From: Candidatus Acetatifactor stercoripullorum
GTDB taxonomy: Bacteria; Bacillota; Clostridia; Lachnospirales; Lachnospiraceae
NCBI GenBank assembly: GCA_019114005.1
Contig: DXGH01000027.1
Span: forward strand, 1 to 64,000
DNA length: 64,000 nt
Direction: 5' to 3'
Shown: piece by piece, positions 17,103 to 25,867 of the stretch
Layout of the letters: each line of letters opens with the position of its first letter
Numbering within the stretch: position 1 is the first letter of the stretch
The notes under the pieces: generated by a model
What the model was told of the DNA's origin: nothing
Database searches by the model: none
Seen by the model: only the letters and a program-made list of their open reading frames with translations
Made by a program: the position numbers and the translations under genes

Positions 17103-18270
17103 GAACCAGAATCACGGCCAGATAAACCGGAAACAGGGAAACGCTGATATGGTTTGCCACCAGTCCAAACACGGAGGGCATGAAGCAGGTTCCCACATAG
17201 GCGGACGCCATCTGTACGCCAATCAGCGCCTGGGAGGAAGCCGCACCAAAATGCTCCGGGGTGGAATGAATAATACAAGGATAGACCGGCGCGCATCCAA
17301 GGCCCACCACGGCAAGCCCCACAAGAGCTGTAATCTCTCCAAAGGGCAGAAGCAGCGCCAAAATTCCAAAAAGAATCAGCCCCTGGCCAAGCCGGATCAT
17401 CTGCGTATCCTTAAGCTTCATGGTAAGAAAGCCGCTGGCCCCTCTTCCAATGGTAATTCCCAAAAAGAAAAGTCCCGCATAGCCCGCCGCCTGCTGGCCG
17501 GATAAGCCCGCATGCAGGGCCAGGTAGCTGCCCGCCCACAGACCTGCTGTCTGCTCCAAGGCACAGTAGCAAAAGAAGGTGACCATGATCTCCTTTGCCC
17601 CGGGTATGCCCAAAATCTTTTTTAAGGAAAGAACCTCCCCTTCACCGGCAGACGCCTCTGTGCCTGCATCCAGTTCTGCGCCGCCGTCTATCCTTGCACT
17701 GCTCTCCCCCTGGGCGGATGACGCGTTTTTCTTCCAAAGCGGCAAGCTGAACAGCAGCACCACCGTCAGAGCGATCTGTATCAGACTGATATAGCGGTAG
17801 CCCATGTTCCATGTCTGTCCCCTTGTCAGGGCGAAGCTCATGATAGAAGGGCCTAAGGATGCGCCCACTCCCCACATACAGTGAAGCCAGCTCATATGGC
17901 GGCTGGCATAGTGAAGCGCCACATAGTTATTTAAGGAAGCATCCACTCCCCCCGCGCCCAGACCGTAGGGAACCGCCCACAGACACAGAGCCCAAAAGGA
18001 GTGGCTCATGGAAAAGCCAAACAGTGCTGCCGCCGTCATGGCCACGCTTACCATGGTCACTTTTCCTGTGCCGAATTTTCTGGTAAGCCTGTCACTCAGC
18101 AGACTTGACACGATGGTGCCAGCCGCAATGATCATGGAGATCACTCCCGCATAAGATACCGGAACCTGAAATTCCTGATACATGGACGGCCAGGCGGAGC
18201 CCAAAAGGGAATCCGGCAGGCCCAGACTGATAAAGGCAAGATAAATAATTGCTAAAAGCAGATGAAACAT
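17047..18270 (-). CDS. MFS transporter (fucose/sugar-permease-like)
   Basis: A 407-residue major facilitator with 12 predicted membrane segments. It opens MFHLLLAIIYLAFISLGLPDSLLG and has the loop pattern DRLTRKFGTGKV. The SLGLPDSLLGSAWP opening is common in Firmicute MFS proteins related to sugar permeases. A polar loop of about 35 residues rich in Ser, Glu and Ala separates the two halves. ATG 18270 follows GGAGGAATAAAAAGT. It diverges from an AraC gene across two palindromes, which suggests regulation by that protein. The substrate is unknown. Confidence 0.82.
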   Translation of the reverse strand: MFHLLLAIIYLAFISLGLPDSLLGSAWPSMYQEFQVPVSYAGVISMIIAAGTIVSSLLSDRLTRKFGTGKVTMVSVAMTAAALFGFSMSHSFWALCLWAVPYGLGAGGVDASLNNYVALHYASRHMSWLHCMWGVGASLGPSIMSFALTRGQTWNMGYRYISLIQIALTVVLLFSLPLWKKNASSAQGESSARIDGGAELDAGTEASAGEGEVLSLKKILGIPGAKEIMVTFFCYCALEQTAGLWAGSYLALHAGLSGQQAAGYAGLFFLGITIGRGASGFLTMKLKDTQMIRLGQGLILFGILALLLPFGEITALVGLAVVGLGCAPVYPCIIHSTPEHFGAASSQALIGVQMASAYVGTCFMPSVFGLVANHISVSLFPVYLAVILVLMVLMHERMLRKRESGSR

Positions 18271-18347
18271 ACTTTTTATTCCTCCATTATAATTATGCTT
18301 TACAAGTGAACTTATTTTCGCCGCCGTCCCAAAAGCGCTGGACGCCG

Positions 18348-18417
18348 ACCGTTTTAAACGGTATAATTATATCATCAGTATTTGGCAGAAAATATAATAT
18401 TTTCGCCAATATTATAT
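18348..18417. promoter_or_regulatory. Two palindromes between MFS and AraC genes
   Basis: ACCGTTT-T-AAACGGT (18348-18362) is a perfect 7+1+7 palindrome. ATATAATATT (18392-18401) and AATATTATAT (18408-18417) form a perfect 10-bp inverted repeat with 6 bases between. Both lie in the 173-base divergent gap and are plausible operators for the AraC protein or another regulator. The second repeat also contains -10-like TATAAT. Confidence 0.45.
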
Positions 18418-18443
18418 AACAAAACCGTCATCATGGAGGATTT

Positions 18444-19370
18444 ATGTCGCTGTCATACTGCACCTGCACAACAGATACACAGGGCCGGGAGCTGGCGGAG
18501 CACGGCTCTGCCCTGTTTCCCATCGCCTGCTACGAGGAAAATATTCCCGAAAACGCCGTGCCCTTTGAGGCCGTCCCCTGGCACTGGCATGAGGAATGGG
18601 AGGCGATTCTTGTAAAAAAGGGAACCGCCATCGTTTCCGCTGAGTTTGAAAAATATACCCTTAAGGAGGGGCAAGGTATCTTTGTCAATTCGGGGGTGCT
18701 GCATGAGGTGCATATGGAAAAAGGCCTGTGCTGTCATACTCGTTCCATCGTGTTTCATCCCCGTCTGGTAGGGGGAACCATAGACAGCATTCTCTGGCAG
18801 AAATACCTTCAGCCCCTGCTGCAGAATACATTGCTCAAAAGCGTCTGCCTGGATGGCTTTTCTCCCTGGCATAAGGACGCCCTCAGGGCCATAGAGGACG
18901 CCTGGGAGAGCGTGACAGCAGAATTTGAGGGATACGAATTTTTTGCCCGCAATGCCCTGTCCTGTCTGGTTCTGCTCTTAAAAAAGCATTGCACCAGTTT
19001 TCAAAGCTCCCTCTCCGAAGGCCGGCTGCGAAACACAGAGCGGATTAAAATCATGCTTCAGTTTATCCACCGCCATTATGCCGAGGAGCTTACTACTTCC
19101 TTGATTGCCAAAAGCGCAATGATAAGCGAAAGCGAATGCCTGCGCTGCTTTCACGCCGCAATCGGCACAACTCCCATACAGTATGTGAGACAGTTCCGCA
19201 TCCAAAAGGCTGCGGAGCTTCTGTGCCTGTCCCAGAAAAAAGCCGGAGACATCGGCGCCGAATGCGGCTTTGAAGACTCCAGCTATTTTACAAAAATATT
19301 CCGGGAAATAAAGGGATGCACCCCGGGCGAATATAGAAAGCAGAACGCACACGCTATCCAGACAAAATAA
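18444..19370 (+). CDS. AraC-family regulator with cupin sensor
   Basis: A 308-residue regulator. The N-terminal half is a cupin fold, with the pattern WHWHEEWEAILVKKGTA near residues 33-50, which usually binds a small sugar-like effector. The C-terminal two helix-turn-helix units span about residues 195-300 and end with the signature GFEDSSYFTKIFREIKGCTP. ATG 18444 follows GGAGGATTT. It diverges from the MFS transporter, its likely target. Its stop is only 6 bases from the convergent GH109-like gene, with no terminator between. Confidence 0.87.
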   Translation: MSLSYCTCTTDTQGRELAEHGSALFPIACYEENIPENAVPFEAVPWHWHEEWEAILVKKGTAIVSAEFEKYTLKEGQGIFVNSGVLHEVHMEKGLCCHTRSIVFHPRLVGGTIDSILWQKYLQPLLQNTLLKSVCLDGFSPWHKDALRAIEDAWESVTAEFEGYEFFARNALSCLVLLLKKHCTSFQSSLSEGRLRNTERIKIMLQFIHRHYAEELTTSLIAKSAMISESECLRCFHAAIGTTPIQYVRQFRIQKAAELLCLSQKKAGDIGAECGFEDSSYFTKIFREIKGCTPGEYRKQNAHAIQTK

Positions 19371-19376
19371 TAGTCC

Positions 19377-20636
19377 CTACCCTCGGGCAAACTTCTCCCA
19401 GCACACCTGGGACAGCGCGTACTTGCTTCTCCGCTCCGGCTTTCTGTTTATCCAGGCTCCTTTTGTGAAATCCGGCACGGGAACCGGCATTCCTCCCATT
19501 GCCACGGACTGCTCGGACAAATAAGTAATAGACATCCACAGGGCCGTATCGTAGACATCTATGGGGGAGTCCTCTCCGTTTAACACACTGTCCGCAAAGG
19601 CGCAGAGCACTAAATAGTCCATGTCGTTGTGCCCTACCTTTTTGATCTGAAGGCTTTCATATTCCTTCCACAGGGGATGCCTGTATTTATCCTTGTATTC
19701 CTGCATGGGCGTCCATTCATGTTCTCCCTCAAGGTTTGACATTCCCGCCTCTTTCTCCGATTCCAGGTAGATGCCGTCCCTTTCCTCCAGCCAGATTCCC
19801 TTGGTTCCCTGGATTCTTCCGTCCCTGGAATAGGGTCTGGGCAGTGTACAGCCATGATTTAAAACAATGGTTTCTCCATTTGCGCACTTTAAGATGCTTG
19901 TGACCACGTCCCCCTCCTTCCACTCCGCCATGGCAAGCTCCGGATTGTCCGGACGGTTATTTTTAACCCAGGCCCCCAGCCCCCTGGCCTTTGATGCCAT
20001 AGAAACCAGGGAAAGTATCCTGTTTCCTCTGTTAATGTCCAAAAGCTTTGCAATGGGGCCAAGCTGGTGGGTGGGGTAAAGGTCCCCGTTTCTGTGTAAA
20101 AAGTTCGGCATTCTCCCATGCTTCAATTCTCTTCCCAGGGCAATCTGCTCCCGCAGGTCATGCTCATAGCCTCCCTGGGCATGGACAATCTCTCCGAACA
20201 GCCCCAGTCTGGCCATGTGAAACACAGTCAGCTCATTGTCCCCGTAGCAGCAGTTCTCCAGGAGCATACAGATTTTTCCCGTGCTCTGACTGGTGTTCAC
20301 CAAATCCCAGCAGTCTTTTTCACAGTAAGCTCCCCCCACTTCCATACCCACATGCAGTCCCGCCTGCATGGCCTCCAGAGCAATGGGGACATGTGTATTC
20401 CAAGTGGTACTCACAATCACAGCGTCTAAAGGACGTTCCAGAAGCTCCCTGTAATTCTTTGTGGCAAAGGGATGCAGCCCGTACTCCTCCTCGCACAGCC
20501 TCACATATTCCTCCACCCGCTCCGGATACAAATCACATACTGCTTCCACATGGAAAGCTGAAATAGCCTGAATACTGGGAAGGAGTACCTTTCCCCTTCC
20601 TCCAAGCCCGATAATCCCAAGTCTGATTTTTTCCAT
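19377..20636 (-). CDS. GH109-like NAD-dependent glycosidase (Gfo/Idh/MocA)
   Basis: A 419-residue protein with a Rossmann nucleotide-binding opening (MEKIRLGIIGLGGRGKVLL) and a Gfo/Idh/MocA C-terminal domain. Residues around 80-215 carry the pattern of GH109 enzymes: TTWNTHVPIALEAM, EVGGAY, MLLENCCYGDNEL, and GDLYPTHQLGPIAKLLDINRG with the YPTH motif at 187-190. GH109 enzymes remove terminal N-acetylgalactosamine by an NAD-dependent oxidation and elimination mechanism. No signal peptide is present, so it would act in the cytoplasm. It starts 8 bases after nagA, which supports an N-acetylhexosamine substrate. Activity and sugar specificity are inference. Confidence 0.78.
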   Translation of the reverse strand: MEKIRLGIIGLGGRGKVLLPSIQAISAFHVEAVCDLYPERVEEYVRLCEEEYGLHPFATKNYRELLERPLDAVIVSTTWNTHVPIALEAMQAGLHVGMEVGGAYCEKDCWDLVNTSQSTGKICMLLENCCYGDNELTVFHMARLGLFGEIVHAQGGYEHDLREQIALGRELKHGRMPNFLHRNGDLYPTHQLGPIAKLLDINRGNRILSLVSMASKARGLGAWVKNNRPDNPELAMAEWKEGDVVTSILKCANGETIVLNHGCTLPRPYSRDGRIQGTKGIWLEERDGIYLESEKEAGMSNLEGEHEWTPMQEYKDKYRHPLWKEYESLQIKKVGHNDMDYLVLCAFADSVLNGEDSPIDVYDTALWMSITYLSEQSVAMGGMPVPVPDFTKGAWINRKPERRSKYALSQVCWEKFARG

Positions 20637-20644
20637 TTTCTCTC

Positions 20645-21871
20645 TTATTCTCCCGCCTCCTGCTTCCTGCCAGCCTTGCAGACAAGCCTTCCTCTGCGGT
20701 ATACCTCCTTTACCTTCACGCCCGGAGCAAATCGCACCATATCTGCATATTTGCCCGTCTCCAGGCTTCCGATTTCCCTTTCTCCAAGAGCCCTTGCCGG
20801 ATTGTATGTCATCATCCTCACCGCCTGCCACAGAGGCACCCTGGCCTGTTCGTTCATGACTCTTATGAGCCTGTCTGCGGTAGCCACGCTTCCGGCAAAG
20901 GAAATACCGTCCTGTAGTCTTGCAATCTCTCCATCCGAGATTACCTCCTGTCCGTTTTTTTGGCTTCCCAGACGGTATCTCCCCGGTCCCATTCCCGCTC
21001 CCCGCATGGCATCCGTAACCAATATAATATGTTCCACTCCTTTTGTCTTGACGATCAGCTGCAGCAAGGAGGCCGGAAGGTGCATTCCGTCTGCAATCAC
21101 TTCCACGTCCAGTGCGTCCATAAGCAGGGAGGCCTCCAAAACCCCGGGTCTTCTGCAGCCGTTTTCCCGGATGATAGTGGACATGCTGGAATACAGGTGC
21201 GTCGCCATGGTATAGCCATCCCTTACCGCCTGTTCCACCTCTTCTATTCTGGCATCACTATGCCCCACAGACAGCAGCACACCGGCTCTCCTGGCCTCTG
21301 CGGCAAAGGCAGAAGCCCCTGGAAGCTCCGGTGCCGCCGTCCAGATTTTCAGCTCCCCTGCAGCCATTTCCAAAATTTGACGAAAGCTTCCATCCCTGGG
21401 GTCCCGGATAAATTCAGCATCCTGGGCGCCCTTCATGGACTCTGCAATATACGGTCCTTCCATATGCACGCCTAAAATACCGGGGAGACCTTCTTTGGGG
21501 TTTTCCGCCAGCCGCCTCATGACGGAGCTCTGCCCAAAGACCTGTTCCAATTCCTTCATTGTTGCAGCAAGTGTAGTGGGACAAAGTCCGGTAGTCCCAT
21601 GTGCCAAATGGGTTTTCATCGCTTTCCGGAAGCTGTCCTGCGTCCCATCCATAAAGTCGCCGCCTCCGCCTCCATGCACATGAATATCCAAAAAGCCGGG
21701 GGCAAGATAATCCCCCTCCAAATCTACGGTTTCATCCACCTTGAGGGATATCCCGGTTTCCCTACAGTCCGAGATGCTTGCAATCCGTTCTCCCCGGGTA
21801 ATCAGAGTTCCTCTCTCCACATATCCCCAGGGGGTGATAATACATCCATTGATATATCTTACTGTTCTCAT
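20645..21871 (-). CDS. nagA: N-acetylglucosamine-6-phosphate deacetylase
   Basis: A 408-residue amidohydrolase that removes acetyl from N-acetylhexosamine 6-phosphate. Metal and substrate motifs are seen in order: DIHVHGGGGGDF (near residue 62), HMEGPYI, SVGHSDA, ATHLYSSMS and LVTDAM. The usual THLFNAM motif is replaced by THLYSSMS, which may mark a different sugar epimer or subfamily. It lies between an MFS transporter and the GH109-like gene, with gaps of 9 and 8 bases. NagB is encoded about 9 kb away on the opposite strand of the same locus, completing the route to fructose 6-phosphate. Confidence 0.9.
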   Translation of the reverse strand: MRTVRYINGCIITPWGYVERGTLITRGERIASISDCRETGISLKVDETVDLEGDYLAPGFLDIHVHGGGGGDFMDGTQDSFRKAMKTHLAHGTTGLCPTTLAATMKELEQVFGQSSVMRRLAENPKEGLPGILGVHMEGPYIAESMKGAQDAEFIRDPRDGSFRQILEMAAGELKIWTAAPELPGASAFAAEARRAGVLLSVGHSDARIEEVEQAVRDGYTMATHLYSSMSTIIRENGCRRPGVLEASLLMDALDVEVIADGMHLPASLLQLIVKTKGVEHIILVTDAMRGAGMGPGRYRLGSQKNGQEVISDGEIARLQDGISFAGSVATADRLIRVMNEQARVPLWQAVRMMTYNPARALGEREIGSLETGKYADMVRFAPGVKVKEVYRRGRLVCKAGRKQEAGE

Positions 21872-21880
21872 ACGATTCCT

Positions 21881-23197
21881 TTACCTTTCTCCGCTCTCCG
21901 GCTTTTCCAGCCTGCCCAGGAGGCGTTTTCCATACCACAGTGCAAACAAAAAGCACAGTCCTCCCTGCAGGAGCAAAAGCTGCTGGGAAGGTGACACGCT
22001 GATGCCCCCAAGCTGAAGCGGGTTGCAGCAAATCTTCAAAAATGCAGCCGCCGTTCCCTGTCCTGCCAGAGAGCCCAGGGCCACAACCATAAGATGCCAG
22101 GACAAAAATACGGTGCGTTTCTCCTTGGGCGTACAGATATAAGCCATATTGCCAAAGCAGAAATTTCCTCCGGCCAGCACTGCCTGATAAAACAAAATGG
22201 TCACAGGCAGCATCCAAAGCCAGGTTTGCTCCGTTACAAAGGCATGCAAAACCGGATACAGGGAAAACAGCAGAAACACTCTGCGAAACACCTTAAACCA
22301 GCCCTTCTGCATCTGCCATTTCAGCCAGAAAGGCATAACCAGAGCAGTCACAAAAATATTGCAGGTCTGCAGTATGCTGAGAAATGTATAGGATACGCCT
22401 ACCTCATCCAGCAGGTAAGCGTTTGCCGCGTATAATGTCATGGTAGAAAATGCCATCCAGGCAAACACTACTATCATGGTCATCAAAAATCTGGGATGTT
22501 TTGCCGGCTCTGCCAGCAGATAAATCCCCTGTCCCGAAGAGGGCGCATAAGGAAATTCTTTGGGGATCAGCAAGGCTGCCAGCTCTAAAAGGGCCAGCAC
22601 AAAGGCAGCCATGCGCACACACCCAAGCCAAAACAACTCGTTTCCCGAATCCTTTGCCATATCCGAGAGCACACTGGCCGCCAGTGATGCAAGAGCCGTG
22701 GAAATGCTGTTAATCATGCCGGAAGCCGCAAAAAAACGTCCTCTGATTTCGTCTGGAAGAAATTGAATATGCCAGGCAGGAAAGCCGCTGGCAACCAACA
22801 CGTTGGCTACATTTCCCAAAAGAATGGCAAAAATCAGCAGCCCGCCCAAAATTCTGCCCTGAAAAAGGAAGGGAAGCAGAGTTACTGCAAAAATATTCAG
22901 GCTGTGAAATAGAAAACGAAAGCTTCCTAAAATCGCCTTCCTCTTTTGGAAGCGCTCAAGAAAGAGCGGCGCAATGGGATAGAGAATGCCGGATACCAGG
23001 GGGATGGATGTGACAATGCCGATATCCGCGCTGTCAAGCCCTCCCGCAAGCAAAAATCCAGTGAGGAAAACCCCTGTAGTCAGAGCCGTATAGACAGCCT
23101 TTAAAGCTTCCGATACAAGAATACAGACCCTGGCTTTTCCCTCCTGCGTCCCTGTGGAAAAAATCGCTTTCCACTGTCCCCGTTTTTCACCTTCCAT
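21881..23197 (-). CDS. MFS transporter in amino-sugar operon
   Basis: A 438-residue major facilitator with about 12 membrane segments. It opens with a basic cytoplasmic stretch (MEGEKRGQWKAIF) before the first helix near residue 28. The loop RFQKRKAILGSFRF fits the MFS pattern after helix 2. Its start overlaps the end of the upstream Gfo/Idh gene by 11 bases, and nagA follows after 9 bases, so it belongs to this operon. It may import a monosaccharide or export a product alongside the ABC system encoded upstream. The substrate is not known. Confidence 0.8.
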   Translation of the reverse strand: MEGEKRGQWKAIFSTGTQEGKARVCILVSEALKAVYTALTTGVFLTGFLLAGGLDSADIGIVTSIPLVSGILYPIAPLFLERFQKRKAILGSFRFLFHSLNIFAVTLLPFLFQGRILGGLLIFAILLGNVANVLVASGFPAWHIQFLPDEIRGRFFAASGMINSISTALASLAASVLSDMAKDSGNELFWLGCVRMAAFVLALLELAALLIPKEFPYAPSSGQGIYLLAEPAKHPRFLMTMIVVFAWMAFSTMTLYAANAYLLDEVGVSYTFLSILQTCNIFVTALVMPFWLKWQMQKGWFKVFRRVFLLFSLYPVLHAFVTEQTWLWMLPVTILFYQAVLAGGNFCFGNMAYICTPKEKRTVFLSWHLMVVALGSLAGQGTAAAFLKICCNPLQLGGISVSPSQQLLLLQGGLCFLFALWYGKRLLGRLEKPESGER

Positions 23198-24503
23198 CTG
23201 TTCCTTCCCTTTGTGTCACAAAATCATCCACATCCAGGCATTTGCCGCCCAGCTGACGAGAGCGTTCTGCTGCCAGCGCCATATAATGGCTGGCCAGAGA
23301 TTCCTCCAATCCCGTAAGGGAATCCCTTCCTTCCCGTCTTGCCTGAAACATTTCCGAAAGCATGTGGTAATCTCCGCCTCCGTGCCCCGATACCGTTTCC
23401 TCTACACTCAGGCGAATCTCCTCAGGCTCCTTCCCGAATGGTTTTAACAGGATTTTTTCTTTTTCCAGCTCTCCCCACAGGTCTCCTTTGGTACCCATTA
23501 CATGAATGGTTCTGTAATTGTCGCTGTTAAGCCCACACATGGCAAAGCTGATGCTGACGCCGTTTTTCATCACCGCGGAAAGTGTCTGGTGATCCACCAC
23601 ATTGTTGTCGCAGCGAAAAACGCAGCGTCCATAAGGGCCCGTGCGCAGAGCCTGGTACAGGCTCTCCCTGTCTCCAGACGGCGTGACCGCTTTCTGCATC
23701 CAGCCCGCACCGTTGGCGTCATATCCGGTAAGCGCATCCGTCACGTATATTTTCTCCGCGTCAAAGCAGCAGCTTTCCTTTACCGGGCAGCCCCCCAGAC
23801 AGTGGGACGGCGCGCCTTCCGGGGCGTTTTCCTTCCGGAAAAACGTAAGCGCTCCAACGGAGGAAACGGTTTTGCAGGTGCTGCCGGTGAGCCAGACCAG
23901 AATATCCATATCATGGCAGCTTTTGGCCAGAATCATGGGACTTGTCTTATCCGCATCCCTCCACTTTCCTCTTACATAGCTGTGGGTCTGGTGCCAGTAG
24001 CCTACGTTTTCAGCCGCCTGAATACAGACCACTTCTCCCAATGCTCCGCTGTCAATCAGTTCTTTGATTTTTTGATAAAAGGGAGCATACCGAAGCACAT
24101 GGCATACTGTAACAAACCTTTTCAGTTCCCTCGCTCTTTGATTCAGCTTCTGACATTCACCGATATCTGCAGATATGGGTTTTTCCAGCAAAATATCATA
24201 GCCCGCCTCCATGGCAAGCAGCCCGTGCTTTATATGCTGGTGATCCTGGGTGCAGATAAATGCCATGTCCGCAAACCTGGGAGCAGAAAAAAGCTCCTCT
24301 GCAGTAGAAAAACAGTTTTCAGAAGAAAGTCTGTATTCCTCCTGCATCATCTTCCGCCGTTTCTCATCAGGCTCTGCCACGCCCACAACCTTCATCTGTT
24401 CCGGATATTTTTTTGCATAAGGAGCATAGGTCAGATAGCCTCTTCCGCCCGCTCCTATAATGACCACCGTTACCGGCCTTCTGGCTTCCTTGGATTTGCT
24501 CAT
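23187..24503 (-). CDS. Gfo/Idh/MocA oxidoreductase with Cys motif (1)
   Basis: A 438-residue NAD(P)-dependent oxidoreductase. The Rossmann opening is VTVVIIGAGGRGYLTYAPYA, with the EKPISADI motif near residue 115 and the C-terminal Gfo/Idh fold. An insertion contains CLGGCPVKESCCFDAEKIYV, a cysteine cluster (C-x3-C-x5-CC) also found in a modified form in the next gene. ATG 24503 follows AGGAGAAAAGGC. It lies between a paralogue and an MFS transporter. Such enzymes oxidise sugar hydroxyls, often at C3, or act as inositol or sugar dehydrogenases. The substrate is unknown; the operon suggests an amino sugar. Confidence 0.82.
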   Translation of the reverse strand: MSKSKEARRPVTVVIIGAGGRGYLTYAPYAKKYPEQMKVVGVAEPDEKRRKMMQEEYRLSSENCFSTAEELFSAPRFADMAFICTQDHQHIKHGLLAMEAGYDILLEKPISADIGECQKLNQRARELKRFVTVCHVLRYAPFYQKIKELIDSGALGEVVCIQAAENVGYWHQTHSYVRGKWRDADKTSPMILAKSCHDMDILVWLTGSTCKTVSSVGALTFFRKENAPEGAPSHCLGGCPVKESCCFDAEKIYVTDALTGYDANGAGWMQKAVTPSGDRESLYQALRTGPYGRCVFRCDNNVVDHQTLSAVMKNGVSISFAMCGLNSDNYRTIHVMGTKGDLWGELEKEKILLKPFGKEPEEIRLSVEETVSGHGGGDYHMLSEMFQARREGRDSLTGLEESLASHYMALAAERSRQLGGKCLDVDDFVTQREGTDGR

Positions 24504-24531
24504 GCCTTTTCTCCTTTCTCCTTTTGGCTTC

Positions 24532-25782
24532 TCAAAGACCCTTGAGCCGGTCAAGCTCCACCAGGTCTGCAATTTTTACAATTTTTCCCTCTTGGATGCT
24601 CTTGTTGGCGGCAATACCAATCAAAATTGACAGGGCTCCTGCCCTCAGGCCTGCACGCTGTCCCAGCGGGTCAGCTTCTTCTCCGCAGGAATTTTCCGCC
24701 CGGAAGAGGTTGTCCAGAAGTTTTGTATCCGCTCCCCCGTGGCTTCCGGTTCCTTTTTTCATATCGTAGGTCATAACGCCGTCTTCTCTGTCAAATACCT
24801 TGATGTGAAAACATGTATCCTCCGCCTGAGGGCCTGTGTCAAACTGCACAGCCTCCAATCTGCCCTCAGAACCGGTTATGGACAGCTTCCAGCCCTCATA
24901 GGGGCCATAGGCAGTCAGAGAATACGTCATAGATGCGCCCTTGCTGTAGCGCACATTCAGGGACATGGTATCATAAATATTTATTTCCGAATCAAAAACA
25001 CAGCGGTCTCTGAAATAGCCATCCTCTTTTTCACAGTCAAAATACATTTCCCGTACAGACGGTTCTGATAATCCCGGGTATACAAAGGGGCATGTGGTCT
25101 GCTCCGTGCAGGTGCTGCACCGCAGTCCCTTCTGCCTTTTTTCATCCCCATAAAAGCGCAGAGCCCCAAATGCGGACACTTCCTCCGGGTCCTGCTCAAT
25201 GAGCCAGTTCACAATATCAAAATGGTGGGTGGATTTATGTACCAGAAGCCCTCCGCTGTTTTCTATCCTGCGATGCCATCTCCGAAAATAGTCTGCGCCA
25301 TGCACGCAGTCCAGCATCCATTCAAAGTGGACGCTGTAAACCTGTCCTACTGCCCCTTTTGCCAGCAGCTCCTTGATCTTTTCAAAATGAGGCATATACC
25401 GGCAGTTAAAGGTAACCCTTACATTTTTACCGGTTCTTTCTCTGGCATCCAGAATCTGATTCAGCTTGACTTCATCTATGGTTAAAGGCTTTTCGCAGAT
25501 TACCTCCACTCCCATATCCAAGGCCTGTACCACATAATCATTGTGATATCTGTCCGTAGTAGTGATAATGGCGCAGTCCGGCTTAACCTCCCGGAGCATT
25601 TTGGCAAAATCCGTATACACAGGAATGTCCTGCCCCATCTGCCTTTTTACATACTCTGCCCTCATTTTGTTCACATCCATAATTCCTGCCAGAACGGCAC
25701 AGTCTGCATACTCATCCCGGATAGCCTTCGCATACATCCAGTATCCTCTGTTTCCGGCTCCCGCCAGAACATATTTCTTCAT
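24532..25782 (-). CDS. Gfo/Idh/MocA oxidoreductase with Cys motif (2)
   Basis: A 416-residue paralogue of the next gene. It opens MKKYVLAGAGNRGYWMYAKA and has ICEKPLTIDEVKLNQI near residue 100 and HFEWMLDCVHGADYFRRWHR near residue 165. A cysteine cluster, RCSTCTEQTTCPF, follows near residue 215, with further cysteines in FDCEKEDGYFRDRC. The conserved lysine of EKP is present. ATG 25782 follows GGGAGAG. The gene pair may catalyse paired oxidation and reduction steps on a glycoside; that is inference from co-location with the GH109-like gene. Confidence 0.82.
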   Translation of the reverse strand: MKKYVLAGAGNRGYWMYAKAIRDEYADCAVLAGIMDVNKMRAEYVKRQMGQDIPVYTDFAKMLREVKPDCAIITTTDRYHNDYVVQALDMGVEVICEKPLTIDEVKLNQILDARERTGKNVRVTFNCRYMPHFEKIKELLAKGAVGQVYSVHFEWMLDCVHGADYFRRWHRRIENSGGLLVHKSTHHFDIVNWLIEQDPEEVSAFGALRFYGDEKRQKGLRCSTCTEQTTCPFVYPGLSEPSVREMYFDCEKEDGYFRDRCVFDSEINIYDTMSLNVRYSKGASMTYSLTAYGPYEGWKLSITGSEGRLEAVQFDTGPQAEDTCFHIKVFDREDGVMTYDMKKGTGSHGGADTKLLDNLFRAENSCGEEADPLGQRAGLRAGALSILIGIAANKSIQEGKIVKIADLVELDRLKGL

Positions 25783-25867
25783 GACAATCTCTCCCGTCCG
25801 CTTTTTCTGTAATTTTTCCATACTTTCTTTGTCTTTCTATTCTGCTTCCTTGCGGTGCCTTGCAGCC

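Noticed and set aside
20637-20831. 65-residue N-terminal extension of the GH109-like protein
   Set aside because: It lies over the end of nagA, is glycine- and lysine-rich without structure, and the Rossmann fold starts at the Met encoded at 20636.
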